This document shows, piece by piece, positions 1 to 8,083 of a stretch of DNA of 64,000 nt (its first letter is position 1; every line of letters starts with the position of its first letter). The notes beneath the pieces are model-generated. The model saw only the letters and a program-made list of their open reading frames with translations, did no database searches and was not told where the DNA came from. Source of the DNA: CAYVVD01 sp964454975 (lineage in GTDB: Bacteria > Bacteroidota > Ignavibacteria > Kapaibacteriales > UBA2268); the NCBI GenBank assembly GCA_964454975.1, contig CAYVVD010000002.1, positions 62,001 through 126,000 of the forward strand, in the 5' to 3' direction. The position numbers were made by a program, and so were the translations under genes.

Positions 1-835
1 GGAAATTAGCAATCGGCTGATCAAACTGATGTCTTTCCTTTGAATATTTAATTGCATCTTCGATAGAAGCGCGTGCGATTCCAAGAGCCTGTGAAGCAAT
101 ACCAAGCCTTCCACCGTCAAGTGTAATCATTGAGACTTTAAACCCTTTGTTCAGCTCACCCAGCATATTTTCTTTAGATACATGTACATTCTCGAGTATT
201 ATCTCTGCAGTCGAGGATGATTTAATACCAAGTTTTTTCTCAATCTTACCTAAGCTATAGCCCGGTGTGTCTTTTTCAACTATGAATGCAGTTACACCAC
301 GTGTTTTTTGTCCCGGTTCTGTGGATGCAATTAAAATAAAGACATCAGCTTCCTTGCCATTCGTTGCGAAAATTTTTGAGCCGTTAAGCACCCATTCGTC
401 ACCATCAAGCACCGCGGTTGTTTTTGTTGCGCCTGCGTCGGAGCCTGCACCGGATTCTGTTAATGAAAAACTCCCGATTTTTCTGCCTGAAAGTAAGTCA
501 GGAAGGAATTTTTGCTTTTGTTCTTCTGTGCCAAACCGGAAAATCGGGTCACAAACAAGCGAGGAGTGCGCAGAAAGAATTACTCCTGTTGAAGCGCAGA
601 CACGAGAAATTTCCTCAACAGCCAACATGTACGAGACAAAATCCATACCGGCACCGCCATACTCCACAGGGTAAGCAATTCCCATAAGCCCAAGCTCGCC
701 CATTTCCTTCACTATGTCTTCCGGGAACAAATGATTCCGTTCATTTTCCGATGCCACCGGTTCAATTCTGTCTTTCGCAAATTTCCGCACCATGTCGCGC
801 AGCATCAACTGTTCCTCTGTCAATAAAAAATCCAT
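1..835 (-). CDS. Acyl-CoA dehydrogenase, partial (3' end outside window)
   Basis: Reading the minus strand from an ATG at 835 gives an uninterrupted frame to the window edge, about 278 codons, beginning MDFLLTEEQLMLRDMVRKFA. The translation carries the acyl-CoA dehydrogenase signatures: an N-terminal helical domain, the flavin-contacting stretch FSLTESGAGSDAG and the KIFATNG strand, then the start of the C-terminal helical domain with the KYSKERHQF motif near the edge. Enzymes of this family oxidise short-chain acyl-CoA to enoyl-CoA with FAD and pass electrons to ETF. The catalytic glutamate region lies beyond the window. It is divergent from a paralogue at 1050, and the 214 bp between them must hold both promoters. 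The family is certain; chain-length preference is inferred. Confidence 0.9.
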   Translation of the reverse strand, partial: MDFLLTEEQLMLRDMVRKFAKDRIEPVASENERNHLFPEDIVKEMGELGLMGIAYPVEYGGAGMDFVSYMLAVEEISRVCASTGVILSAHSSLVCDPIFRFGTEEQKQKFLPDLLSGRKIGSFSLTESGAGSDAGATKTTAVLDGDEWVLNGSKIFATNGKEADVFILIASTEPGQKTRGVTAFIVEKDTPGYSLGKIEKKLGIKSSSTAEIILENVHVSKENMLGELNKGFKVSMITLDGGRLGIASQALGIARASIEDAIKYSKERHQFDQPIANF

Positions 836-1049
836 AACAAACTCCGCTTATTTTCTTAAAAATTGAGTTTGAATATAGGAAAAAAAGCTCTTTGTTTTAA
901 GTAAATTTCGATTATCTTTAGGATTATAGCGTGATTCCGTATTCATATTTAATTATTTGGATAATCAACCGGTATCACTTTGCGGAATAAAATCCGTCAT
1001 AAATAATCAAATATAGATTGCTATAACCACGAAATGACGGAGTGTTGCA

Positions 1050-2207
1050 ATGTCATTAAACCGAAATTTAAGTGAAAACCAGGTCTTATTACGTGAAACT
1101 GTCAGGAAATTTGCAGAAGAAGTAATCAAGCCAAAAGCCGGCGAAGTAGAAGAAAAAGAAGAGTTTTCATACGAACTCACTAAGCAAATGGCTGAAATGG
1201 GCTTCCTCGGGGCCTATATTCCTCCTGAATATGGAGGCAGCGGCCTCGATTATGTGTCTTACATCATTTTAGTCGAAGAAATTGCACGGATTGACGGCTC
1301 ACAGGCTGCTACAGTTGCAGCCCATAACTCATTAGGCATCGGGCCGGTTTATTACTTTGGCAACCAGGCACAAAAGGAAAAATACCTGCCACAATTAGCA
1401 TCCGGCAGACTATGGGGCTTTGGCCTAACTGAACCTGAAGCAGGCTCAGACGCAGGAAATACCCAGACTACTGCTGTCAAAAATGATGAAGATTGGCTAA
1501 TCAACGGGGCGAAAATATTCATCACTAATGCATCTACCGATATTACACTTGGCTCGACTGTACTTGCAGTATCAGGTAATTTAAATGAAGAGAAAAAGGA
1601 AATGACCTGCTTTATTGTGGAGCAGGGTTCTTCTGGATTTGAAGCAAGGGAAATGCATGGCAAGATGATGTGGCGCGGGTCGAACACTTCAGAATTATTT
1701 TTTGAAGATGTTAAGGTTGGCGACGATGCAATTCTCGGCAAACGCGGCGATGGTTTTCATCAAATGCTTGCCACACTTGACAAAGGCAGGCTCTCCATTG
1801 CAGCAATGGGACTTGGGCTGGCGCAAGGCGCATTTGACCTTGCAATGAAATATTCTAAAGAGCGTAAAACATTTGGCAAACCAATTTCCCACTACCAGGC
1901 AAATTCGTTTAAGCTTGCAGACATTGAAATGGGAATCCAGCTTGCCCGCACTTATCTCTATGATGTTTGCCGTATGGCTGACAAGGGAGAGAAGATTACA
2001 AAAGAAGGAGCAATTTCAAAACTATATTGCTCCGAGCTTGCACATATGGCTGCAAATCACTGCGTCCAGATTTTGGGAGGCTATGGGTTGATGAAAGAAT
2101 ATGGGGCAGAACGTTTCTATCGCGACCAAAAACTTCTTGAAATCGGTGAGGGCACATCTGAAATACAACGGCTGGTGATTTCAAGGGAAATCGGATGCTA
2201 TGAGTAA
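1050..2207 (+). CDS. Short-chain acyl-CoA dehydrogenase
   Basis: A full-length acyl-CoA dehydrogenase of 385 residues, the usual family size. Visible motifs are GFGLTEPEAGSDAGNT (flavin and substrate contacts), KIFITNAS, the KYSKERKTFGKPI helix, QILGGYG, and the C-terminal GEGTSEIQR segment that holds the catalytic glutamate of butyryl- and isovaleryl-CoA-type enzymes. It oxidises acyl-CoA to trans-2-enoyl-CoA in beta-oxidation or branched amino-acid breakdown, using FAD and ETF in the cytoplasm. The start ATG lies close downstream of a purine-rich stretch (gacggag). It diverges from another acyl-CoA dehydrogenase at 835. No ETF or thiolase gene is nearby, so the substrate cannot be set from context. 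Confidence 0.93.
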   Translation: MSLNRNLSENQVLLRETVRKFAEEVIKPKAGEVEEKEEFSYELTKQMAEMGFLGAYIPPEYGGSGLDYVSYIILVEEIARIDGSQAATVAAHNSLGIGPVYYFGNQAQKEKYLPQLASGRLWGFGLTEPEAGSDAGNTQTTAVKNDEDWLINGAKIFITNASTDITLGSTVLAVSGNLNEEKKEMTCFIVEQGSSGFEAREMHGKMMWRGSNTSELFFEDVKVGDDAILGKRGDGFHQMLATLDKGRLSIAAMGLGLAQGAFDLAMKYSKERKTFGKPISHYQANSFKLADIEMGIQLARTYLYDVCRMADKGEKITKEGAISKLYCSELAHMAANHCVQILGGYGLMKEYGAERFYRDQKLLEIGEGTSEIQRLVISREIGCYE

Positions 2208-2240
2208 GAATTTGCACCTGAAATAGACATTCTATTCTTT

Positions 2241-2270
2241 GTTATACTTCGACTACGCTCAGTAAGACAC
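2241..2270. repeat. Dispersed TTCGACT-ACGCTCAG repeat copy
   Basis: The intergenic stretch contains cttcgactacgctcagt flanked by ttat and aagacac. The same core words (cttcgact, gctcag, gacac) recur at 58343-58397, and a related tcgctcagcatgacat occurs near 25281-25297. Such short non-coding repeats are commonly scattered between genes in this part of the bacterial tree. No coding or protein-binding role is visible. Confidence 0.45.
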
Positions 2271-2344
2271 TAAGAAGAGAATTAAGATATACAACTTCAA
2301 TAGGAAATAATATTATGAAATTTAATGTTTATTAAGGAAGAATT

Positions 2345-2965
2345 GTGAAGATTGCTATTATAGGAGCAGGTAATGTCGGTAGCACTCTTGGAAGCAGGTG
2401 GTCAAAATTGGGGCATGATATCACTTATGCTGTAAGAGATGTGAACAGTGAAAAAGCGATTAACGCTCTTGCTAAAACACCTGATGCAAAGGCAACGGGT
2501 ATAAAGGAAGCGGCAAAAAGCAACGACATTTTAGTCCTTACAACTCCCTGGCAGGCCGCTGAGCAGGTAATTGAGAAGTTTGGGGATATTTCAGGCAAAA
2601 TCCTTATTGACTGCACCAACCCACTAATGGGCCTGAGAATAACCTTGTCAGATACTTCAGCAGGTGAAGAAATAAATGCGATGGCTTTTGGCGCTCATGT
2701 AGTCAAGGCCTTTAACAGTATCGGTTTTAATATAATGCAGAACCCTGTTTTCAATGATGAAAAATCTGTCCATTTTATCTGTGGGAATTATGAGAATGCT
2801 AATCAAATAGTTAAGAAACTATCAGATGATTTGGGATTTGATACTGTAATTATGGGGCCAATTGAAAACGCAAGGTTATTGGAACATTTTGCTCTGTTGT
2901 GGATAAATCTGGCACATGCCCAGGGTTTCGGAAGGGAAATTGCTTTTAAGTTTATCAGAAAATGA
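2345..2965 (+). CDS. NADP-dependent oxidoreductase, F420-oxidoreductase-like fold
   Basis: A 206-residue protein starting at GTG. The N-terminus MKIAIIGAGNVGSTLGSRW is a Rossmann nucleotide-binding loop (GxGxxG). The next strand ends ITYAVRDV, with an arginine placed to contact the 2'-phosphate of NADP. The middle holds ILVLTTPWQAAEQV and ILIDCTNPL, typical of the NADP oxidoreductase coenzyme-F420-dependent family (Pfam F420_oxidored). In bacteria without F420, members are often NADPH-linked reductases of unknown substrate. The gene follows the acyl-CoA dehydrogenase by 137 bp and overlaps the convergent membrane-protein gene by 11 bp at its 3' end. The fold is secure; the substrate is unknown. 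Confidence 0.8.
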   Translation: MKIAIIGAGNVGSTLGSRWSKLGHDITYAVRDVNSEKAINALAKTPDAKATGIKEAAKSNDILVLTTPWQAAEQVIEKFGDISGKILIDCTNPLMGLRITLSDTSAGEEINAMAFGAHVVKAFNSIGFNIMQNPVFNDEKSVHFICGNYENANQIVKKLSDDLGFDTVIMGPIENARLLEHFALLWINLAHAQGFGREIAFKFIRK

Positions 2966-3797
2966 GATAAAGAGAATACCAAAATACAAGGCTCCCGTCA
3001 ACAAGTAATAAATAGTAATTTTCTTTCTTCCGCATTCCTGAAAACGAAATCAACAATATACAGGTAAAAGTCATTATTATATCAGCGGTGTTGTTGGTAT
3101 TGAGTACTACAGAGATTGCCAGAAAAGATAGCATTAATACAATTCCTGCAATTTTAGAGCCTTTGATACCAACTACCTGGGGGATTGTCCTTATTTCCGG
3201 CTTGTCATATTTTAAATCTCTTATTTCAAATGGAATTGTTATTGCAATAATAAGTGTAATTATTCTCAAAATCTGAAGGTAATGTAATTGATTAATATTA
3301 ACAGTGTGATACATTAATGGTATGAGTACAGTACCAATCCCCCAGATTGCCCCTACCAGGAATATTTTGAAAAATGGAATTTCCCTTAGTCCTTTCCCGT
3401 TGTTCACATACACATAGGCAATTGATATAAAAGAAATTAAAATTATAATAGCTAATGATTCTATTTGGTTAAAATCAATGTAAAACAGGGCAGCAATAGA
3501 GCTTATCAAAGAAAGTATCATTAAAAAAATGCGATTTTCCTTAATCCAATTATGCCTCTCACCTGGATTTTCGGGAAATGCTGTTTTGATTTTTATTATT
3601 CGCTGAAGATTATATGCCGTTAGGGTTGAAAAAAAAAGAAGAATTGAGCTTGAATCTATTATTCTGCCTTGGTCATTATTTATTAATGTGATTTCAGCCA
3701 GACAATAAGCACCGAGAGCAATTATAAAATTACCATAAATGATAAATTTTATATAATATTTTAGCTTGCTCAATGCATTAAATCCAATGGCAGGCAC
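2955..3797 (-). CDS. UbiA-like prenyltransferase-family membrane protein
   Basis: A 280-residue, very hydrophobic protein with about eight membrane helices, starting at GTG. Two weak signatures suggest a UbiA-type fold: a first polar motif in TLTAYNLQRIIK after helix 2, where UbiA enzymes have NxxxDxxxD, and a later FEIRDLKYDK, which resembles the second DxxxD motif of the family. UbiA enzymes attach polyprenyl chains to aromatic rings for quinone or heme A synthesis. Because the first aspartate-rich motif is degenerate, catalytic activity is uncertain; related UbiA-like proteins of unknown function are common in Bacteroidota. It is convergent with, and overlaps, the reductase gene at 2345-2965. 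Confidence 0.55.
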   Translation of the reverse strand: MPAIGFNALSKLKYYIKFIIYGNFIIALGAYCLAEITLINNDQGRIIDSSSILLFFSTLTAYNLQRIIKIKTAFPENPGERHNWIKENRIFLMILSLISSIAALFYIDFNQIESLAIIILISFISIAYVYVNNGKGLREIPFFKIFLVGAIWGIGTVLIPLMYHTVNINQLHYLQILRIITLIIAITIPFEIRDLKYDKPEIRTIPQVVGIKGSKIAGIVLMLSFLAISVVLNTNNTADIIMTFTCILLISFSGMRKKENYYLLLVDGSLVFWYSLYLIF

Positions 3798-3944
3798 AAT
3801 TCGTTAATTTACACAATCAACATGCAAGATACAAAAGCGAGAAATGACTAATAAATAAGTAATTTGTAATTTTTATATATTTTAGCAATAGCTATTTTAG
3901 TTATTAGTGAAGCCTAAATTCAGTTTTTGTATTAATAACAAGCT

Positions 3945-4181
3945 ATGATGGTAAAGCTTTTAGATGCACCAATAAACCGAAAACTTCGCGTTCATAAAAT
4001 TGATGCCGGCAAGGAAGCCAGGATCAGGCTCCATTCACTCGGTATTAATATTGATGACATGCTCAAAAGAATAAGTAATACCTGGTTTGGACCTGTTCTG
4101 GTAACAAATGAAAGCAACGAACAGTCCAAAATTGCACTCGGTAGAGGTCTTGCAGATAAAATCATAGTAGAAGTTCAGTGA
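3945..4181 (+). CDS. feoA: Ferrous iron transport accessory protein FeoA
   Basis: A 78-residue protein with the small SH3-like FeoA fold, seen as KLRVHKIDAGKEARIRLHSLGI followed by a beta-rich tail ending in GRGLADKIIVEV, the usual FeoA ending. FeoA is a small cytoplasmic partner of the FeoB iron channel and is thought to modulate its activity. It sits 14 bp upstream of feoB, forming the normal feoAB pair, with the metal-responsive regulator and CDF exporter genes following in the same direction. The first two codons are both ATG, so the exact start could be one codon later. Confidence 0.85.
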   Translation: MMVKLLDAPINRKLRVHKIDAGKEARIRLHSLGINIDDMLKRISNTWFGPVLVTNESNEQSKIALGRGLADKIIVEVQ

Positions 4182-4195
4182 TAGACTGAGTTGAA

Positions 4196-6109
4196 ATGAA
4201 CAATAAAAAGCATATCGTAATCGTTGGGCAGTCCAATTCTGGTAAAAGCTCAATTTTCCGGGTACTTTCTGATATCAAACCTCAATCGTCCGGCTCTTCC
4301 TTCGATTTAGACAAAACAGATTTTCAAATACAAGGCAATACATATACTCTTATTGACCTGCCCGGCATTTATTCTCTTAACCCTGACAACGATGTTGAAC
4401 GCATTACTTATGATTATTTAATTAATAAACCTGTTGACCTTGTAGTTAATGTTGTTGATGCATCACAAATATCGAGAAGCCTTGAATTGACGGTTGAGTT
4501 GGTCGAGCTTGGCATGCCTATGGTCATAGCTTTAAATATGCTTGATGAAGCCCAAAGACAAGGAACTACAATTAATCACGAACGACTATCAGACATTTTG
4601 AACATTCCTGTTGTTCCTATCAACGCGCGATTAGGTAAAGGGGCTAAATCCCTGGCAATAGAAATCAACTATACTTTACGAAATCACACAAAAACCCCAA
4701 AATTACTTGAATATACACATCATCTTGAAGTTGATATAAAAAAGCTCCAGGATTCTATTGGGAAACCTGATGTTACATTAAATCCGTGCGCTCGCTTCTT
4801 TGCAATAAAGTCAATCGAAAATCCTGATGCTGTTCCCGAAGAAATGATGTCCGGGCTTAACGGACAACGGGATGAGATAGAGCAGAATCTATTCGAGGCT
4901 CACAAGAAAGACGGCTTTGAGAGCGTTTCTTACGAAAGACATCATTATGCGATGAAACTTTCTCATGAGATAGTAACAATAAGAAAATCCAGAAAAATAT
5001 CTTTTAGAGACAAGGTGGACATGTTACTGCTTGGACCTATTACCGGATATTTTTTCCTGGTTAGCTTTTTCCTCGTTTATTTCTTTTCGATATTTATAAT
5101 TGGAGATTTTTTAAGCGGTTTAATTTCAGGGCCACTTGCTGCAATTCCTCAATTCTATGAACCACTAAAGTCGTCACCATTTATATGGCAGACAATAAAC
5201 GGCGCTTATCTTGGAGTTGAAGGCATCTTAGGAATAGTCCTGCCTTATTTTTTACCACTTGTTTTTCTTACATCATTATTTGAAGAAACAGGCTATCTAA
5301 ACAGGGTGGCGTTTCTGGTTGACGGACTTTTCCACAGAATTGGATTACATGGGAAATCAGTAGTGCCGTTTGTCCTCGGATTCGGCTGTTCAGTGCCGGC
5401 AATTTATGCAACCCGGATGATTGAAAACAAAAAGGACAGGCTGATAAGCTCGATATTAATACCTTTTGTACCATGTTCTGCGAGGATAGCAGTTATTTTT
5501 GCTCTTTCTGCAGCGTTTCTGAACGCATTTTACGCTGCTGCAGTATTTGGCATAGTTTTACTCGTAATCGGTTTTTCAGGTAAGGTAATGTCCCGGTTTA
5601 TGAAACAACCAACCGGGCTGATTCTTGATATTCCTCGGTTAAAGATGCCGGAACTTTCTTCGTCTATAAGCAAGACATGGAGCAAAATCAAAGACTTTAC
5701 TAAAGAAGCTTTTACATTTTTGCTTGCTGGAAGTATTATCCTATCATGGATAGAGTTCTTTAACGTGGCTGTTTACATAAATGTAGTTTTTGCCCCTGTT
5801 CTGGACTTTGTACTGGGTTTGCCGGAAGAATTGGGTTCAACATTACTGTTTGGTTTTTTCAGGAAAGAATTGATAATAGTGATGGCAAACCAGGCAATGG
5901 GAGTACCTTCATTATCTGAATTACCAATGTCTCCGGGACAGATTTTTACATTCATAGTTTTTGTTACATTGTATTTTCCCTGTTTTACAACTTTCGTTGT
6001 ACTTATAAAGGAATTTGGATCTAAAACGGGGATTTACTCAGCACTGCTGAGCATGGCCCTGGCAGTAATTGTGTCGTTTATTATAAAAATTTCGATATTT
6101 GGAATATAA
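4196..6109 (+). CDS. feoB: Ferrous iron transporter FeoB
   Basis: A 637-residue inner-membrane Fe(II) transporter. The N-terminal G-protein domain shows the P-loop GQSNSGKSS (about 11-19), the DLPGIYSL G3 motif and NMLDEA as G4. The remainder is about eight membrane helices with two Gate regions: GFGCSVPAIYATR, with the conserved cysteine, and FVPCSARIAV. The conserved C-terminal PCFTTFVVLIKEFGSKTG is also present. It is slightly shorter than E. coli FeoB and lacks a C-terminal cytosolic FeoC-like extension, which is common in this clade. It lies between feoA and the DtxR/MntR-like regulator, 12 bp before the latter, so the operon probably contains both the iron importer and its sensor. Confidence 0.95.
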   Translation: MNNKKHIVIVGQSNSGKSSIFRVLSDIKPQSSGSSFDLDKTDFQIQGNTYTLIDLPGIYSLNPDNDVERITYDYLINKPVDLVVNVVDASQISRSLELTVELVELGMPMVIALNMLDEAQRQGTTINHERLSDILNIPVVPINARLGKGAKSLAIEINYTLRNHTKTPKLLEYTHHLEVDIKKLQDSIGKPDVTLNPCARFFAIKSIENPDAVPEEMMSGLNGQRDEIEQNLFEAHKKDGFESVSYERHHYAMKLSHEIVTIRKSRKISFRDKVDMLLLGPITGYFFLVSFFLVYFFSIFIIGDFLSGLISGPLAAIPQFYEPLKSSPFIWQTINGAYLGVEGILGIVLPYFLPLVFLTSLFEETGYLNRVAFLVDGLFHRIGLHGKSVVPFVLGFGCSVPAIYATRMIENKKDRLISSILIPFVPCSARIAVIFALSAAFLNAFYAAAVFGIVLLVIGFSGKVMSRFMKQPTGLILDIPRLKMPELSSSISKTWSKIKDFTKEAFTFLLAGSIILSWIEFFNVAVYINVVFAPVLDFVLGLPEELGSTLLFGFFRKELIIVMANQAMGVPSLSELPMSPGQIFTFIVFVTLYFPCFTTFVVLIKEFGSKTGIYSALLSMALAVIVSFIIKISIFGI

Positions 6110-6121
6110 TCTGAGGTTTTA

Positions 6122-6781
6122 ATGCATACTCAGGCAGTTCAGGATTACCTGAAAACGATTTACAAGCTGGAAGAAGAATCTGAAAAAGTTTCAACAACAA
6201 GCATTGCCAACGATTTGGGGGTATCCGGCGCTTCGGTTACCGGCATGCTAAAAAGACTTTCTCAGCTCGGTCTTGTAGATTACAACTCCTATAAAGGAGT
6301 TCGACTTACGAAAGAAGGTATAAAAGAATCCCTTGCGATTCTCAGAAATCACAGGCTTCTGGAAATGTATTTGAGAGTAGAGCTTAATTTTCCTCTTGAA
6401 AATATTCACGATGAGGCATGCAGGTTGGAACACCAGGTTTCGGTTGAATTTGTTGACCGTATCGATGCCAAACTTGGTTTCCCCAAGTTTGACCCTCACG
6501 GCCATCCAATCCCGACAAAAGACGGTTCTATCCCTGATGTCAACGAGCTTCAGCTTTCCTTGCTCGATCCGGGTATTAAAGTAAAAATAGCCAGGCTTTC
6601 TGATTTTGACAATGAGATGCTGGCATACTTTGAAAAAATGGACCTTATGCCAAAAGAAGTTCTTGAAATAATTGAAAAGGCACCCTTCAACGGTCCAATT
6701 ACAATAAAACGCAAGAGTGGAAATCTGATAATCGGTAATGAGATTGCAAAAAATATTTTTGTCGAAAATCCCGTCAAATGA
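6122..6781 (+). CDS. DtxR/MntR-family metal-dependent transcriptional repressor
   Basis: A 219-residue regulator with an N-terminal winged helix (VSTTSIANDLGVSGASVTGM), a dimerisation/metal domain and a C-terminal FeoA-like SH3 domain from about 145. Candidate metal ligands are Asp8 (in QDYLKTIY), His77, Glu81, Cys100, Glu103 and His104 (in EACRLEH). Asp8 matches the manganese sensor MntR, whereas Cys100 matches the iron sensor DtxR, so the primary metal is not obvious. Proteins of this family bind DNA when loaded with Fe(II) or Mn(II) and repress uptake genes. Its place between feoB and a CDF exporter, with a 4 bp overlap into the latter, argues that it controls this operon. Confidence 0.9.
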   Translation: MHTQAVQDYLKTIYKLEEESEKVSTTSIANDLGVSGASVTGMLKRLSQLGLVDYNSYKGVRLTKEGIKESLAILRNHRLLEMYLRVELNFPLENIHDEACRLEHQVSVEFVDRIDAKLGFPKFDPHGHPIPTKDGSIPDVNELQLSLLDPGIKVKIARLSDFDNEMLAYFEKMDLMPKEVLEIIEKAPFNGPITIKRKSGNLIIGNEIAKNIFVENPVK

Positions 6782-7716
6782 TGCATAATCACGAAGGACA
6801 CGACCTCCACCATCACCACCATGAAGGTTTGAATGAGAAAAACCTGCTGATCACGGTTTTTCTTAACTTCGGGATTACAATCGCTGAAATAATCGGAGGT
6901 TTGCTATCAAACAGTCTTGCTCTCCTTTCCGATGCACTTCATAATCTCAGCGATGCTGTTTCCTTACTCCTTGCTTATCTTGCATATCGTTTTGGTAAAA
7001 AACCGTCTTCAAGCAAGCACACATTCGGGTTCAAACGTGTCGAGATACTTGCTGCACTTTTCAATTCGGTAACACTGATTACAATTTGCATTTACTTATT
7101 CTGGGAAGCATACGAGAGGCTGCTTAATCCTGAACCGATTAAGGGTCTTTTAATGCTAATAGTAGCATTGATAGGCCTTGTTGCAAACCTGATCGCAGTC
7201 CTGCTATTGCATAAAGATAAATCTAAGAATCTTAACGTTAAGGCTGCTTACCTTCATTTGCTTGGCGATACCTTATCTTCAGTTGCAGTGATGATCGGCG
7301 GAGCTTTAATATTTTTCTTCGATGTAACGTGGTTGGATCCTGTACTCACTATACTAATCGGATTGTATATAATAAAAGAGACATGGTCTATCCTTCGTGA
7401 AACTATTGATATTCTTATGCAGGGTGTTCCGTCCGGTGTAAATATCGGCGCTATCAGGAATGATCTGGAAGGAATAAGGGGTATTAGCAATATACACCAC
7501 GTACATGTCTGGAGCATGGATGATTCTAACATCCATTTCGAATGTCATATTGATTTTATTGACGACCTTAAAATCAGCGAGACAAATATTATCCGTGAAG
7601 AAATTTCCGCCCGCCTTAAAGATAAACATAATATAAACCACGTCACAGTGCAGGCAGAATACAACTGTTGTGATGACAAAGGGCTGATACATCATTCCGA
7701 CCCTGAGCATCATTAG
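6778..7716 (+). CDS. Cation diffusion facilitator (CDF) metal exporter, Zn-type
   Basis: A 312-residue CDF transporter with a histidine-rich N-terminus (HNHEGHDLHHHHHEG), six membrane helices and a C-terminal cytosolic domain with histidines (IHHVHVWSMDD, IHFECHIDF). The transport-site motifs are SDALHNLSD in helix 2 and HLLGDTLSS in helix 5, giving the His-Asp/His-Asp site of zinc-selective members such as ZitB/CzcD rather than the all-Asp site of iron or manganese exporters. It expels metal in exchange for protons. The start overlaps the regulator stop by 4 bp, so it is translationally coupled to a Feo-linked regulator. Zinc specificity is inferred from the motif only. Confidence 0.93.
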   Translation: MMHNHEGHDLHHHHHEGLNEKNLLITVFLNFGITIAEIIGGLLSNSLALLSDALHNLSDAVSLLLAYLAYRFGKKPSSSKHTFGFKRVEILAALFNSVTLITICIYLFWEAYERLLNPEPIKGLLMLIVALIGLVANLIAVLLLHKDKSKNLNVKAAYLHLLGDTLSSVAVMIGGALIFFFDVTWLDPVLTILIGLYIIKETWSILRETIDILMQGVPSGVNIGAIRNDLEGIRGISNIHHVHVWSMDDSNIHFECHIDFIDDLKISETNIIREEISARLKDKHNINHVTVQAEYNCCDDKGLIHHSDPEHH

Positions 7717-7726
7717 AATGATGCTT
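7706..7726 (+). terminator. Weak stem-loop at end of the feo operon
   Basis: AGCATCAT and ATGATGCT pair around a 4-base loop spanning the stop codon of the CDF gene. There is no following T-run, so this is at best a weak or factor-dependent end signal. Confidence 0.25.
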
Positions 7727-7760
7727 GTAAATCAGATTATTTATGGATAATTTTGAGCAT

Positions 7761-7833
7761 GCCAACATAGCTCAGCTGGTAGAGCAGCGCATTCGTAATG
7801 CGCAGGTCAGGGGTTCAAGTCCCCTTGTTGGCT
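7761..7833 (+). tRNA. tRNA-Thr (anticodon CGT)
   Basis: A complete 73-base cloverleaf. The acceptor arm GCCAACA pairs with TGTTGGC, the D stem is GCTC/GAGC, the anticodon stem GCGCA/TGCGC encloses loop TTCGTAA with anticodon CGT, and the T stem AGGGG/CCCCT encloses TTCAAGT. The discriminator base is T and no CCA is encoded. It reads ACG threonine codons. It lies 44 bp after the CDF gene and just before a MITE-like inverted-repeat element. Confidence 0.96.
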
Positions 7834-7843
7834 CGAGGGATAT

Positions 7844-7999
7844 TATAAAATGGGGCTGTCCCTTTAGTAATAATTGATCATTTTTTATCATTCCCGACTA
7901 GCAATTTGCGGGAGGAATCCAGTATTCATTAATGTTTTTAGATTCCTGCTTTCGCAGGAATGACAGAGATCTCGAACTATGGTACAGCCCCATATTATA
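7844..7999. mobile_element. MITE-like non-coding element with 19-bp terminal inverted repeats
   Basis: Positions 7844-7862 and 7981-7999 are inverted copies of one 19-base sequence matching at 17 positions, with shared core ATGGGGCTGT. The 156 bp element contains no reading frame but holds two internal palindromes of the attcc...ggaat type. The ends begin with TATA, compatible with insertion at a TA target. Similar GGGGCTGTCC ends are familiar from small non-autonomous elements in Bacteroidota-like genomes, but no transposase is present here. The position directly downstream of a tRNA gene is typical for insertions. Confidence 0.5.
7942..7961. repeat. ATTCCTGC-GCAGGAAT palindrome (dRS3-like)
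   Basis: ATTCCTGC and GCAGGAAT form a perfect 8-bp stem around tttc, followed by gacag. A looser relative with attcccg and cgggaggaat lies at 7890-7918, and another perfect copy class lies at 25337-25357. This is the widely dispersed attcc-N-ggaat repeat type. Confidence 0.55.
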
Positions 8000-8083
8000 C
8001 ACCCATGTAATTAAAAATACAGCCAAATTCAATATCGCTTCCCTTTATGCGTATTTCTATTATTTAAAAATCAACGGTTTAGA

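Noticed and set aside
267..674. Plus-strand open frames of 135 and 89 codons at the left edge
   Set aside because: They lie antisense to a well-supported acyl-CoA dehydrogenase and their translations show no family features; they are frame shadows.
3880..3944. Possible DtxR/MntR operator before feoA (tagcaatagcta and gcctaaatt)
   Set aside because: Only a 4-bp symmetric core and a single half-site are present; the match to known metal-regulator boxes is too weak to call.
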